Shown: in pieces, positions 30,401 to 39,505 of the stretch | How the letters are laid out: the number at the start of each line of letters is the position of its first letter | How positions within the stretch are numbered: position 1 is the stretch's first letter | Assembly (NCBI GenBank): GCA_039105265.1 | Contig: JAPFFF010000003.1 | Coordinates: forward strand, 5,394,001-5,458,000 | Length of the DNA stretch: 64,000 bases | Direction of reading: 5' to 3' | Source: Tritrichomonas musculus | Taxonomy: Eukaryota > Parabasalia > Tritrichomonadida > Tritrichomonadidae | Program-made: the position numbers and the translations under genes | The notes under the pieces: generated by a model | What the model saw: the letters and a program-made list of their open reading frames with translations, nothing else | The model's database searches: none | Told to the model about the DNA's origin: nothing

Positions 30401-30489
30401 TGATTTAAACTTGAATCATGTGGTATACCTTGCTTGTTTTCATCATTTGCTGCATTATTTGTAGGGCTTTTATGCTCACTTCTACTCAT
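27466..30489 (-). CDS. UPF1: UPF1 RNA helicase, nonsense-mediated decay factor
   Basis: This 1,007-residue superfamily 1 helicase has UPF1 architecture. Residues about 30-190 are the cysteine/histidine-rich CH domain: HCFLCKCSDPNYLVY, LKGSHLLFVLERYG, CKKCQNPNIFDLGFF and LICIQCLLKEYG align with the zinc-binding blocks of UPF1, with an acidic/lysine insert. After a beta-barrel region and a Glu/Asp-rich linker (about 510-550) comes the helicase core: Walker A GPPGTGKST (about 588), VDESNQL (about 730), YGDHKQIGP, the UPF1-type QYRMHPEISEFPS and NGVTANDR, VDAFEGSDIDYVILICVRSN, and GRLNVALTRAKKG (about 960). The protein binds mRNA and uses ATP in mRNA surveillance. The usual C-terminal SQ region is absent, as in other protists. 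It is divergent from TOR with a repeat between them. Confidence 0.92.
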   Translation of the reverse strand: MSRSEHKSPTNNAANDENKQGIPHDSSLNHLHCFLCKCSDPNYLVYSPKDDFYLCTNGPEKLKGSHLLFVLERYGSVPLQKVIYSKTILPIPNDGDEDNENESINSETDFSIIDSEKNQKIKYILHKEKYIPILCKKCQNPNIFDLGFFKQEKKKKSKSDDESSNIDENGNLENIENIQKSFDNLICIQCLLKEYGSKSKIIRSFNPLISLYTINDLIANRSTDKSMISRWLLPEDQFRQQILTLRKLRNFNIKSIDKIDLKPLKLYYKHPGNYVNALLPFINEEENVSNNKTLSEKFFGIKIEVMIDKIKGKNQKAYNESDLKTKVHKSFYEFSFLARHSIFASMVPGSRVSIRLSNSKNAGNDDNNEDDRILGIVLNRDPKTSYVTITITSGYIKAPENLQFCERSIRVPKDEDDTQDKDDTKYDIFTIYSFIENVDIFRRPTSIPFTRQRDTLTKFMQFMKSKKYDFFIKIMSGNLKYVNTLINGKVEPFVKNVDKENVIKRKNEEEEEEDKNDEEEENKNEEEEDNDYDENEDDKIGNDSLEDDQLEQITNKRIESLYANCQLKQNDDQYKAIKFALMHKFAMIQGPPGTGKSTCIALQALIYYIQGQGVLIITHSNAASDHITEIILRLIDTISKNPNSSHKIPSDAVVRVCGSTYEVIAQGNKNLKPVLSSTFVSNRLRYRNDNKENHYQQKEFIKENSNKIYIATAITSGGSRLDRIFKNVIVDESNQLVDTELLVPLSHKCEHLTLYGDHKQIGPFVYSNNCKKNNFALSFIERLPKLGYEPICLETQYRMHPEISEFPSKAFYEGRLKNGVTANDRIFEADKDLLMQKDIPIVFYNVKNSIEQFSSSGKSFLNVAEASTLGEIISKFKKSVPAIQPEQIAIITFYNGMIDILRSHLRYLSSSNNNNSDQKDESFYDNLRIDTVDAFEGSDIDYVILICVRSNRKKNIGFLSDMGRLNVALTRAKKGFFIIGNKKNFANDETWSNLINSLSIREVVCDV

Positions 30490-30516
30490 TATTATTATTG
30501 ATCAATATTACAATTA

Positions 30517-30526
30517 TGAAAAAGTT
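30517..30526. promoter_or_regulatory. TGAAAAAGTT motif upstream of UPF1
   Basis: In gene orientation this reads AACTTTTTCA and lies 28 bases before the UPF1 ATG. It belongs to the recurrent motif family described under findings; function is inferred from position only. Confidence 0.3.
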
Positions 30527-30645
30527 CGAACATATCAAAATTCAATTATCAATAACCATTTTTTTTCATCCAAAAATAAAAAAAATTATATTAGAAATAT
30601 CAAATACTGCATAAAAAAAACATTTATTTACAAATTTATATATTG

Positions 30646-31150
30646 GCAGAAAAACAACTTTTTGATAAGAAAATTTTTTCGTCAGAAAATATTATTTCAT
30701 TAATAATATTGGCTTGTTTAGTAACTTTTTATTTTTCTCTATACTATTCATATTGTTGCTTTCTTTGAACATGAAATTTATAAAACTCAAACAAATTTAA
30801 ATCTAATTTGGCTAATTTCCCAAAATTATTTAAGCGATAGACGCATGTAATACTCTGTGAGTTTCTAGGCTGAAATATGCTTGATCATTAAATCTTTTTT
30901 TGAAGAATATTGATAATCAAATTAAACATAATTTATAATTTATCCTAATAACGTCCAATGTAATTTTTAAATTATTCAATATTTAATTGGTCAGACAAAT
31001 TCAAACATTAATTTAATAATTTGATGAATTTTTCCATCAAAAACATTTTATTTTTAATTTTTTATACCTATTTTACAATTAATTTATATATTACATGAAA
31101 ATATAAAAATAAACTAAAAATTATTAAAGAGTTTCAAGTATAATGAAGTT
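30646..31150 (+). repeat. Direct repeat copy B (about 500 bp) between UPF1 and TOR
   Basis: This is the second copy of the repeat at 26841-27345, in the same orientation. It begins 157 bases upstream of the UPF1 ATG and ends about 70 bases before the TOR frame, so it fills most of the divergent intergenic region and probably includes regulatory sequence of one or both genes. Confidence 0.85.
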
Positions 31151-31169
31151 TTAAATATGAAATAAAACA

Positions 31170-31180
31170 AACTTTTTGAA
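31170..31180. promoter_or_regulatory. AACTTTTTGAA motif upstream of TOR
   Basis: A perfect copy of the recurrent motif lies 43 bases before the start of the TOR reading frame, just outside the end of repeat copy B. Confidence 0.3.
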
Positions 31181-31222
31181 ATGATCGAATTTTGAAAATT
31201 TTATCAAAGATCTCTACTAAAA

Positions 31223-34200
31223 TTGCGGAAGGTAATTAATTTTTCTATTTTTGAAGGATGTGACGAATTCACATCGTGGGAAAAACACAGGAGAGAATAT
31301 TTAAGAACCTTAGGACATGAATTGCTTATTTGTAATGAAAATGATATCTTTCAAATTTTTGATAGCTGGGAAAGACAAATCCATGATCTTATAAAAGTAG
31401 ATAAAAACTATAATTACTTTAACGCACTTCTAATTATCTCACTTTTACATTATTTCAATCGTTCGTATGATCAAATTAAAGAGTACATTCCATTTCTAAC
31501 CAAAATCTTAGAATCAAAAAATCGAAAACTTATTTGTTCTGCAATTGCCACGCTACGATATTTATCAGAGGAATCGCCGGAAAATATTGATTTTTTACGT
31601 GATATTGTAGCAAGATACGCTCGAAAATGGATAACAACAACATCAACACGCTATTCAGCACTAAAACTTTTACTTATATCAGGCAAATTTCTTCTTCCTA
31701 CAGTTTTTGAAGTTACATCAAGCTCATTTCAAGTTTTATGGGCCAGTGTTATATGTGATGATGTTGAAGTTCGAACAGTAGCAGCAAAAGTTGTGAGTAT
31801 ACATTTAAGTGGACTACCAAAATCATACGTATCAGATGCAAATTTAATTTTTAAAGATTGTATAACTCAAATGAAATTATTAAATACTACAAGTCACGGA
31901 CCGATATTAGTATGCCGTTATCTTTTATATAATTACCCAGAAGAAATAGATGTACCTTTACTTATTAATTGCTTATTTGATCTTTTTACAGTTAAATCTG
32001 AAGTAATAATTGTAGCAGTTTCTTCATTGCTCTATGAAATCATTCATCACATGACTAATCTTTTTACAGCCGAAACAGTTCGTATTTATTTCACAGGACT
32101 TATAAATGGATGTTCAAGATATCCAAGTCTCACAGAACTTTTTGAGACCATTAATAAAACCATCAGCTTTTTGAATCCATCTCTTATTCCCATACAGAAC
32201 ATCGTCGACTTTTTGAGGACCGTTGTTAAATCTCCAAAATTCAGAAGTCAGAATAATTACGGATTCAAAATTTTGAAAAACCTATTCAAAATTAACCGCA
32301 ATTTAACGGTTCCAGCATCATTTTTCCTTGATGCTGATTTGTCACCTAGTGCTGTTCATGCGTTACGAATGAGAATGGCACTTTTCAACGATACTAAAAA
32401 TGCTTTGTTAAAGTCTTTTAATGAAGGACTGTCAGCCAAAGCCAATCAAAATCAAATTATTTTAAGTCTACATATTTTAAAGTCCTTTGATTCACATATC
32501 TTTACAAACAAGGACCAAATATACTCACAAATTCGTCATTTGAAACGTTCAACATCGGAAGAAATTCGTTTACTTATTGTTGAAGTTCTTCCACTTTTTG
32601 ACAACCAATCATCTCTTGATGATCTTTTGTTTCTTGCTCTTTTTGATTCGTCTAAACAAGTTCGTGCAGCTGCAGTGAAAGAACTGAAGTTTCCAACAAG
32701 ACTTGCTCACTGCGATATGATCACACAACTTCTCAGTGATCCTTCATTTAAAGTGAAAAGAAACGCAATTCCAATTGTTGCTTCAATAACACCATACAAT
32801 CCCATTCAATTTTATGTCCCGATATCGTCATTCGTTGAAAGGACAATCATTGAAATGGTTTCATCATCGAATCCATGCATTTGTGCACGAATATCAACCG
32901 TGATGCCGTTGATAGCTCAACAATTCATTCATTTCTGTCCAGCTTTCATTCCACAACTTGTCAAAGCTTGTTATTTATTTCTAAAGAACTCATTCAACAA
33001 TGAAAACAAACCAAAACCAAACAAAAAAAATTCAAATAATAACAAAAAAGATGAAAATAATAATAATAATAACAATATCATTAAATCAGTTAACAATAAC
33101 AATAATGATGATGACAATAGCTCAGGCATTCATTTGGATGACGTTGTTATTAAAGATATGAGTCATGATGGCCATCCTTTAATTACAAATAAACTTCCTT
33201 ATGATGAAAGCTGTACCAATTTGATTCGAATTTTCCATATTGAAAACAAAGAATGGATTGATAAACGTGATTCGAATCTATTTCTTACTCTACAGAATCT
33301 AGCACCACATCTTCTTGACTATGTACATGATCTTATTCCAGTTTTTGTTGATACATTTAATTCAAATAGATCAAACAATGTTTATATAGCTGCTCTTGAT
33401 GCATTAACAGACATTGTTGTTAAAAATGCAATTGTCATTTCTGTTCCTTATTATCATCAAGATTTAGTACCAACATTGATGCAACTTTTAAATACAAAAC
33501 CAAGTGACGAAGTTGCTGTAAAAATTCTTCAATTAATGGGATCATTAGGAATCACTTCTTTCCCAAATTCATTAATTGAACAACCAGGTGAAAAAGATCC
33601 AATCACTGATTTTGACTTTAAATCACCATCTTTTTATACTGATTTCACAATGACAGCTGTATTAAAATTATTAGATGAGCCACATTCATCTATTTTTGAA
33701 GCAGTTACATCAATCTTTGTTAAAGATGTTGAAGCAGCTGCAAAGTTTCTACCACAAGTAGTTGCTGCTTTTGTTAAATCAATCTCTACATCTAAAGGAA
33801 GCCAAAGAGAAGAATTATTTAAACAACTTGAAGTTATTTCTTTTTATAGTGGTCCGAAAATGCAACCCTTTGTAGATCAAATTATTCCACATGTTGTTCA
33901 AAACATACGAAATACAGCAGCTTTAAGAGTAACAATTGTTCTATCATATTTTTTAAAGTCAGAATTCATCATCTCAATTCAACCTGTCTTTCAAAAAGTT
34001 CTCAATATAATTGATTTGATTATCCTTGACAATGGAAACATTAATGCTACTATAGCATCAAGTGCAAGTATCAATAACAGTAGTAGTAGTAACATTATAG
34101 GCAGTTATGGATCAGCTGGAATGAATATTAATACTAGTTTATTATCTGGAACATCTGGAACTACTGGAAACAATGGAACAGGAAATACTGAAGAAATGTC

Positions 34201-37200
34201 AAAATATTATGAAACTTTATTTACACTTTTGACGTCAGCTATTGTCTTTCAAAATCAATCATTAAGTACATTTGTTGTTGAATGTGAAAGAATTGTTCAA
34301 AGTGGACAAACAATTGCTGAAAGTTTTTTACCATTCGTCGTTAGTTCATTAACAACAATTGTTCAATTAAGTGACTGTTCATTTGAATGTGCACATATCA
34401 CTCGACTTTGCATGAAACTTTTAAAAGTGAGAAATTTCGATAAATCTCAAGTTTTTCAACTTTTGTATTCTTTGTGTGTTTATTGCAATATGGCTCCTAG
34501 TTGCATAGATAGTATCTGTCGAAGTGAAGGTGTTTTTGTGCCTTTTGGTGAACTCACTCTATTAAAAGAATATGAAAGAAATAAAATGATTTCGTTAGAT
34601 CAAATCCTTCCTAAAAGGAAAATCAAAGTAAGAGTCGATATTCCAGATTATGTTCCTTTAAAAGTTCAGCAAGCATATCGAGTATTTGATGATTTTCAAC
34701 CTCCACAATTCAATAATACAGCAAAATGGCTAGAAGACTTGTCTGTTGTTGTTGTCTCTGAATCTCCTTCATATGCAATTCGATCATGTCGGAAACTGGT
34801 GAAAAATTCACCTTCATTCAGAAATGAGATTTTTCCAATTGCTTTTCTTTCTTGCTGGCTTCTTACGAAACGAAGGACACAAAAGAATTTCTCTGCAATT
34901 CTTCAAGATATTTTTGAAACAGACAAACAACTTGATCCAATCTTTTTAAGACTTGCTGAGTTACTTTTACGTAGTGGACATCCTTTGAATATATCATCTC
35001 TTGTCATTGCTTCAGCTTGCCATTCACCATCACTTGCTCTCCGATTCTTATTCCGCCATGTTGAAGAATTTCCAACTGATTTGGAAGCACTTGAAATGAT
35101 GCTGACGTTAAACATGCGTCTTGGTCGAATTGGCAACTCAAGAGGAATTCTAAAAAGAATCAATATTTCAATGCAGCTTCAAACAGCAGGTTCTTGGTAT
35201 GAAAAATTAGGTCAATGGGAAGAAGCACTTGAATTCTATCAAAAAATGAATGATAAAAAGAGTCTAATACGTTGTCTAGCTAAACTTGAAAGATTGGACG
35301 AAGTTAGATCAATGGCAAAATTCTTCAATGAAGAAATGTCCGCCGAAGAACAGAAAGAGAACGCTTTATGGTTTGCTTGGGCATTTTATAGAGCTAATGA
35401 TTTACAAAAAGTGTCATATTATGTGGAAAAGTTCGGTGAAACAGATGATCCTGAAGTTTTAATTTTCAAAGAAATCTTTCTGGTGGCTTCAAATCAAAAT
35501 AAAAGTGCCAAAACTTACATTGAAAAGTTCCTCAATTCACTTGTTAAGGATTGTTCAGTTTATTCAGCTTTGAATGCTAATTTGACTGCTGAAAATTTAA
35601 TGTATGCAAATTGCCTTGTTGAATTACAAGAAGCCGTAGAAATGAAAAAGAATAATATTAAAGAAATGCCGGCAATTTGGTGCAGTAGATTAAATTCATT
35701 GGCAGGAGATTCTTACGATTGGATGAAATTGGTTGAAATTAGAAATTTGGCTTTGTCGATTACGGAGAATAAAATGAGTTATCTGAAGTTGCTCTCGATT
35801 TCGACAAAAGAAAGACAATGGGCTCTTGCTGATGCTATTTTAAAGCAAATGACAGCATTATTCGACGACCCTGAAGTACAATTAGCATATCATAAGATGT
35901 TATGGGCAAGATATGAAAAAATTCATGCAATCGAATCACTCCATTTCTTAAATTTAATGTATAGACCTGAGATAACTGAACAAGAATTTATGGAGGAAAT
36001 TAAAGATATGTCACCTTCTTCGTATGATTTTCATATCAAATTATTTAATTTAAACGGTCAAAATGATGCTGAAAAATTTGATCCTAAAGAAATTTATGAA
36101 CTTTTCTTAAATAGAAGAAATAATTCAGCATCTATTAGTAATAAATTACGTTCTCGTTTCCTTAGAATTGAAGGTTCGTGGAGATCACAATTATATCAGA
36201 AATCTGAGTCATTACCTTCTCTGATAAAGACAATTGATTTGTTTAAAGAAGCAGCATCTTTGTGCCCTAATGATTATAGGAACTGGGAAGGTTTCGCATA
36301 TGCTGCATCTAGAGCAATCGATGATATATCTTTTGTTACAAGCGCATTAGATGGATTCCTTCGTGTCTCTCAATTACGTACATCAAATAATCTTGAATAT
36401 CTTTGCCCGCTTTTTTCACTCTTTTTCAGATATGGTTCAAAAGTATCATTTCCATCTGAAATAGTTAATTTAGATCCTGAAATTATATGCCAAGTTCTAC
36501 CTCAAATCGTTTGTCAAATTAATCATCCAGATAGAACCGTTCAAAATGTTGTCCATAAACTTCTAATACGATTTGGTGAAAAACACTTTGAAGCTCTCGT
36601 TTTCTCCCTTCATCTTCTTACTCGTTCAGAAGGAGATGAAGGCAAGGTTAGGAAAGCGCGAGAATTGCTTACCAAACTTTCATCAAATCATACTCAATTA
36701 GCAAAAGAAGCTGAAATTTTCGTTGAAGGTCTTCTCCGAGCAGCTGTTACTTGGTATGAAACATGGATGAACAGGCTCGATGCAGCTTTTATTGCAAGTT
36801 TTCCCAATTATGCACGCGGAACACATTTATTACGACAACTGTTTGAAAGCCGCAAATATCCACAATGCCCAATGGACAGCGAATTTAATAAAGTTCTTGA
36901 ATCTCCTCTCGCAACATGTGCTAATACGTTAGATCATTTTCAACCTACAGAAGGTAGCTTCAATTTACTCTGGAACCAACTTAAAAGATTATATGAGATT
37001 ATACGAGACAAATTCAAGATGATTGAATCAATACAGCTCTCTTCAGTATCTGCTGAACTATCCAATATGCGCAACTTTTTATTATCAATACCAGGAACGT
37101 ACAGTGTATATGGAAATTCGCCACGCATTCAAAAGATAGATCAAACATTACCCGTTTTGACTACGCAACAGCATCCACGTCTCTTATTCATGACTGATAC

Positions 37201-38137
37201 TTCAGGACGTCAATGGAAGTTTCTCTTGAAAGGTAATGAAGATCTTCGTCTAGATCAGCGAATCATGCAATTTTTCAATCTAATTAACAGTTTGATCAAA
37301 ACGAACAAAGTTGCAAATAAGCTTCGCGTTTCAATTTCCAAATACGCAATTATTCCAATTAGTCCAAACGCAGGTCTCATTTCTTGGGTTACTGGAGCGA
37401 ATACTATGCATCAACTTGTGATGGACCAAAGAAGATCTAATGGCATGAGTCTTTGGGCAGAGAATGAAGAGATTCAATCTTTTGTTGGTGACATTTTTGA
37501 CGCTTTAAACAGTTGCCAGAAAAGAGAGATATGGAACCTTGTAGCGCCTAATTTTCCTGCAACTGAATTACGCGACATGTTTTGGGAAAAAGCGCAAGAT
37601 GCTGTTACCTGGATTAAAGTTGTTGACCAATTTGTTGTTAGTACGGCTTTAATGTCGATGGCTGGCTATGTAATCGGTCTTGGTGACAGACACCCGTGTA
37701 ACATAATGATACAGAGGCAAACGGGAAGAGTTGTTCATATCGATTTTGGCGATTCTTTTGAAGTGGCGATGAATAGAGATAGAATGCCAGAAAAAGTACC
37801 GTTTAGATTGACAAGAATGCTTGTTAATGCTTTCGGAGTAAGTAGAATAGAGGGACCTTTTAGAAATACTTGCGAAACTATTTTAAGAGTACTAAGAAAT
37901 AATAAAAGTAGCATTACTGCGCAACTGGAAATATTTGTACATGAACCAATTTTCGTTAATAGAGATAATGGTGGAACTTTGGATAGGATTATTGAGAAAT
38001 TATCTGGAAATGATCCCAAATCAGATGATTCAACGAAAGAATTGACAATTGAAGAACAAGTGAATAATCTAATTGAAATAGCATCTGACCCTAGTAGATA
38101 TGTATTACATTACATCGGATGGTGCCAATTTTGGTAA
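31223..38137 (+). CDS. TOR: TOR phosphatidylinositol-kinase-related protein kinase
   Basis: This frame of 2,304 codons has TOR order: HEAT-type helical repeats (to about 1,200, with an Asn-rich insert near 590-640), FAT domain (about 1,250-1,800), FRB domain (about 1,845-1,930), kinase domain (about 1,975-2,250) with LGDRHPCNIM (catalytic D2155) and HIDFGD (D2174), and a FATC tail ending HYIGWCQFW, almost the mTOR ending. TOR links nutrient state to growth. In the FRB domain the tryptophan is kept (W1917), but the rapamycin-contact serine is F1856, and two aromatic contacts read K1921 and Y1924, so rapamycin binding is doubtful (inference). Oddity: the frame opens without an ATG; codon 1 is TTG within AAAATTGCGGAAGG, and the first in-frame ATG is codon 217 (31871), inside the HEAT region. 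One base fewer at 31222-31224 would give ATGCGG. The true start is unresolved. Confidence 0.93.
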   Translation: MRKVINFSIFEGCDEFTSWEKHRREYLRTLGHELLICNENDIFQIFDSWERQIHDLIKVDKNYNYFNALLIISLLHYFNRSYDQIKEYIPFLTKILESKNRKLICSAIATLRYLSEESPENIDFLRDIVARYARKWITTTSTRYSALKLLLISGKFLLPTVFEVTSSSFQVLWASVICDDVEVRTVAAKVVSIHLSGLPKSYVSDANLIFKDCITQMKLLNTTSHGPILVCRYLLYNYPEEIDVPLLINCLFDLFTVKSEVIIVAVSSLLYEIIHHMTNLFTAETVRIYFTGLINGCSRYPSLTELFETINKTISFLNPSLIPIQNIVDFLRTVVKSPKFRSQNNYGFKILKNLFKINRNLTVPASFFLDADLSPSAVHALRMRMALFNDTKNALLKSFNEGLSAKANQNQIILSLHILKSFDSHIFTNKDQIYSQIRHLKRSTSEEIRLLIVEVLPLFDNQSSLDDLLFLALFDSSKQVRAAAVKELKFPTRLAHCDMITQLLSDPSFKVKRNAIPIVASITPYNPIQFYVPISSFVERTIIEMVSSSNPCICARISTVMPLIAQQFIHFCPAFIPQLVKACYLFLKNSFNNENKPKPNKKNSNNNKKDENNNNNNNIIKSVNNNNNDDDNSSGIHLDDVVIKDMSHDGHPLITNKLPYDESCTNLIRIFHIENKEWIDKRDSNLFLTLQNLAPHLLDYVHDLIPVFVDTFNSNRSNNVYIAALDALTDIVVKNAIVISVPYYHQDLVPTLMQLLNTKPSDEVAVKILQLMGSLGITSFPNSLIEQPGEKDPITDFDFKSPSFYTDFTMTAVLKLLDEPHSSIFEAVTSIFVKDVEAAAKFLPQVVAAFVKSISTSKGSQREELFKQLEVISFYSGPKMQPFVDQIIPHVVQNIRNTAALRVTIVLSYFLKSEFIISIQPVFQKVLNIIDLIILDNGNINATIASSASINNSSSSNIIGSYGSAGMNINTSLLSGTSGTTGNNGTGNTEEMSKYYETLFTLLTSAIVFQNQSLSTFVVECERIVQSGQTIAESFLPFVVSSLTTIVQLSDCSFECAHITRLCMKLLKVRNFDKSQVFQLLYSLCVYCNMAPSCIDSICRSEGVFVPFGELTLLKEYERNKMISLDQILPKRKIKVRVDIPDYVPLKVQQAYRVFDDFQPPQFNNTAKWLEDLSVVVVSESPSYAIRSCRKLVKNSPSFRNEIFPIAFLSCWLLTKRRTQKNFSAILQDIFETDKQLDPIFLRLAELLLRSGHPLNISSLVIASACHSPSLALRFLFRHVEEFPTDLEALEMMLTLNMRLGRIGNSRGILKRINISMQLQTAGSWYEKLGQWEEALEFYQKMNDKKSLIRCLAKLERLDEVRSMAKFFNEEMSAEEQKENALWFAWAFYRANDLQKVSYYVEKFGETDDPEVLIFKEIFLVASNQNKSAKTYIEKFLNSLVKDCSVYSALNANLTAENLMYANCLVELQEAVEMKKNNIKEMPAIWCSRLNSLAGDSYDWMKLVEIRNLALSITENKMSYLKLLSISTKERQWALADAILKQMTALFDDPEVQLAYHKMLWARYEKIHAIESLHFLNLMYRPEITEQEFMEEIKDMSPSSYDFHIKLFNLNGQNDAEKFDPKEIYELFLNRRNNSASISNKLRSRFLRIEGSWRSQLYQKSESLPSLIKTIDLFKEAASLCPNDYRNWEGFAYAASRAIDDISFVTSALDGFLRVSQLRTSNNLEYLCPLFSLFFRYGSKVSFPSEIVNLDPEIICQVLPQIVCQINHPDRTVQNVVHKLLIRFGEKHFEALVFSLHLLTRSEGDEGKVRKARELLTKLSSNHTQLAKEAEIFVEGLLRAAVTWYETWMNRLDAAFIASFPNYARGTHLLRQLFESRKYPQCPMDSEFNKVLESPLATCANTLDHFQPTEGSFNLLWNQLKRLYEIIRDKFKMIESIQLSSVSAELSNMRNFLLSIPGTYSVYGNSPRIQKIDQTLPVLTTQQHPRLLFMTDTSGRQWKFLLKGNEDLRLDQRIMQFFNLINSLIKTNKVANKLRVSISKYAIIPISPNAGLISWVTGANTMHQLVMDQRRSNGMSLWAENEEIQSFVGDIFDALNSCQKREIWNLVAPNFPATELRDMFWEKAQDAVTWIKVVDQFVVSTALMSMAGYVIGLGDRHPCNIMIQRQTGRVVHIDFGDSFEVAMNRDRMPEKVPFRLTRMLVNAFGVSRIEGPFRNTCETILRVLRNNKSSITAQLEIFVHEPIFVNRDNGGTLDRIIEKLSGNDPKSDDSTKELTIEEQVNNLIEIASDPSRYVLHYIGWCQFW

Positions 38138-38491
38138 TAATTATATAGATATGTAAAATTATAATATATATAAAATAAAAATATAACATCAAATTTTGTT
38201 TTCAATTAACTTTGTTTGATTTTATTTTTTTGATGTATTTATATATTGAATTCATTGAATGACAAAAATATTAAATTTAATACTTGGCTTTACGCCTGAT
38301 TTTAGTATTCATCATGCTATTGTCATTTTTGATAATTCAAAATAAAATGGTATAATATCATATTATCATTTACTAGATATCATTTAAAATAAGTTTTAAG
38401 ATTAATAACATATGAACCTTTTTAAATAGAATCATATGTTATTAAAAAATGTAGAGATTTAATTATTTTTTTATTAAGATATAATATTGAT
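38138..38491. other. Convergent spacer between TOR and Rab genes
   Basis: AT-rich 3' flank of two convergent genes. It contains ATCATATTATCATTTACTAG and a pair of related phrases (ATAACATATGAACC and ATCATATGTTATT near 38405-38440) that can pair as a weak stem. Nothing else is seen. Confidence 0.5.
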
Positions 38492-39094
38492 TTAACAACA
38501 TTTTTTATGCTCAGAGCTTTTATCAATATCCACAGATTTTGAATTATCATTTTTTTCTTCAGTGACAGAATGAACTCTCATTCGATCAACTATTTGCTCA
38601 CAGATTTGTGTGAAAGCTTCTCCAACTCCTTCCCCAGTTTTTGCAGAAGTTTCAAAATATGGGTATGCACCTGCTAGAAAATTAAGAGCTTCGTCTTGAG
38701 AAACTTTTCTTTCTGAAGCAAGATCAATTTTATTTCCAAGAACAACAATAGGTATTGGATTATCCATATCAATATTATTGTTAATTGACTCAAGCCAACC
38801 TTGAATGTGTTCGAATGAATCTTTGTTTGTGACATCAAAAAATAATGCAATACCTTGTGCTCTTCTGAAATATGCAGTTGTAAGACCTCTAAATCGTTCT
38901 TGACCAGCTGTATCCCAAACTTGTAAAGTTATGTTTTCCCCACGGATATTCATTTTTTTTGTTTTGAAATCAACTCCAACTGTTGGTATTGTTGATGACG
39001 CAGAAACACCATCAACCAGTTTGATAATTACTGCTGTTTTCCCAACTGTAGAATCACCAACTGTAATTATTCTAATAGGTTGCTGATTATCCAT
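38492..39094 (-). CDS. Rab-family small GTPase
   Basis: The 200-residue protein shows every GTPase motif: P-loop GDSTVGKT (13-20), switch I TIPTVGVDFK (threonine at 38), WDTAGQERF (60-68), NKID (121-124) and ETSAKTG. The Rab-type stretches VDFKTKKM, FRGLTTAYFRR and IALFFDVTN are present, and the protein ends KKCC, a double-cysteine signal for geranylgeranylation and membrane attachment. It should act in vesicle traffic. The subfamily cannot be set by eye; the core resembles the Rab1/8/35 group, but trichomonads have many lineage-specific Rabs. Confidence 0.92.
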   Translation of the reverse strand: MDNQQPIRIITVGDSTVGKTAVIIKLVDGVSASSTIPTVGVDFKTKKMNIRGENITLQVWDTAGQERFRGLTTAYFRRAQGIALFFDVTNKDSFEHIQGWLESINNNIDMDNPIPIVVLGNKIDLASERKVSQDEALNFLAGAYPYFETSAKTGEGVGEAFTQICEQIVDRMRVHSVTEEKNDNSKSVDIDKSSEHKKCC

Positions 39095-39119
39095 GTAAAA
39101 TTTTTTCTAATAAAACTAA

Positions 39120-39130
39120 TTGAAAAAGTG
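39120..39130. promoter_or_regulatory. TTGAAAAAGTG motif upstream of Rab
   Basis: The motif lies 26 bases upstream of the Rab start codon on the far side of a short T run. It belongs to the same family as those before UPF1 and TOR. Confidence 0.3.
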
Positions 39131-39505
39131 AAATAGGCATTTATTGAAATAATTTCTTTTGAAAAATTTGATCTTCATCTATGAGAGTATTTACCACCTA
39201 TTTCCATTTTTTTTTTTTTTTTTTTTTTTAATTACAAAACATAAAAAATGCAAATAGACAAGAACGTTCAAAAAGTTCGAAAATTGTGTGGAAGAGTTAC
39301 TAAAAAAAAGAATAATAATATATTATTAATTACCATGCTAACTGAAGATAAAGACATATAATTTGACGAAACTCATAATATTTATAACAAAAAATTAATT
39401 TGCATATTAAAACACGCTATAGTGAAAAAATTCAAACATAAGAAATGTTATATGGCTTCAATAAAAAGAAAGTTATCATAAATACAAGAATATACTGAAT
39501 AAAAT
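39131..39505. other. Spacer with poly-T tract
   Basis: A T run of about 24 lies near 39206-39229. The rest is AT-rich and gene-free; AAAAAGTTCGAAAATTG occurs near 39270. Confidence 0.5.
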
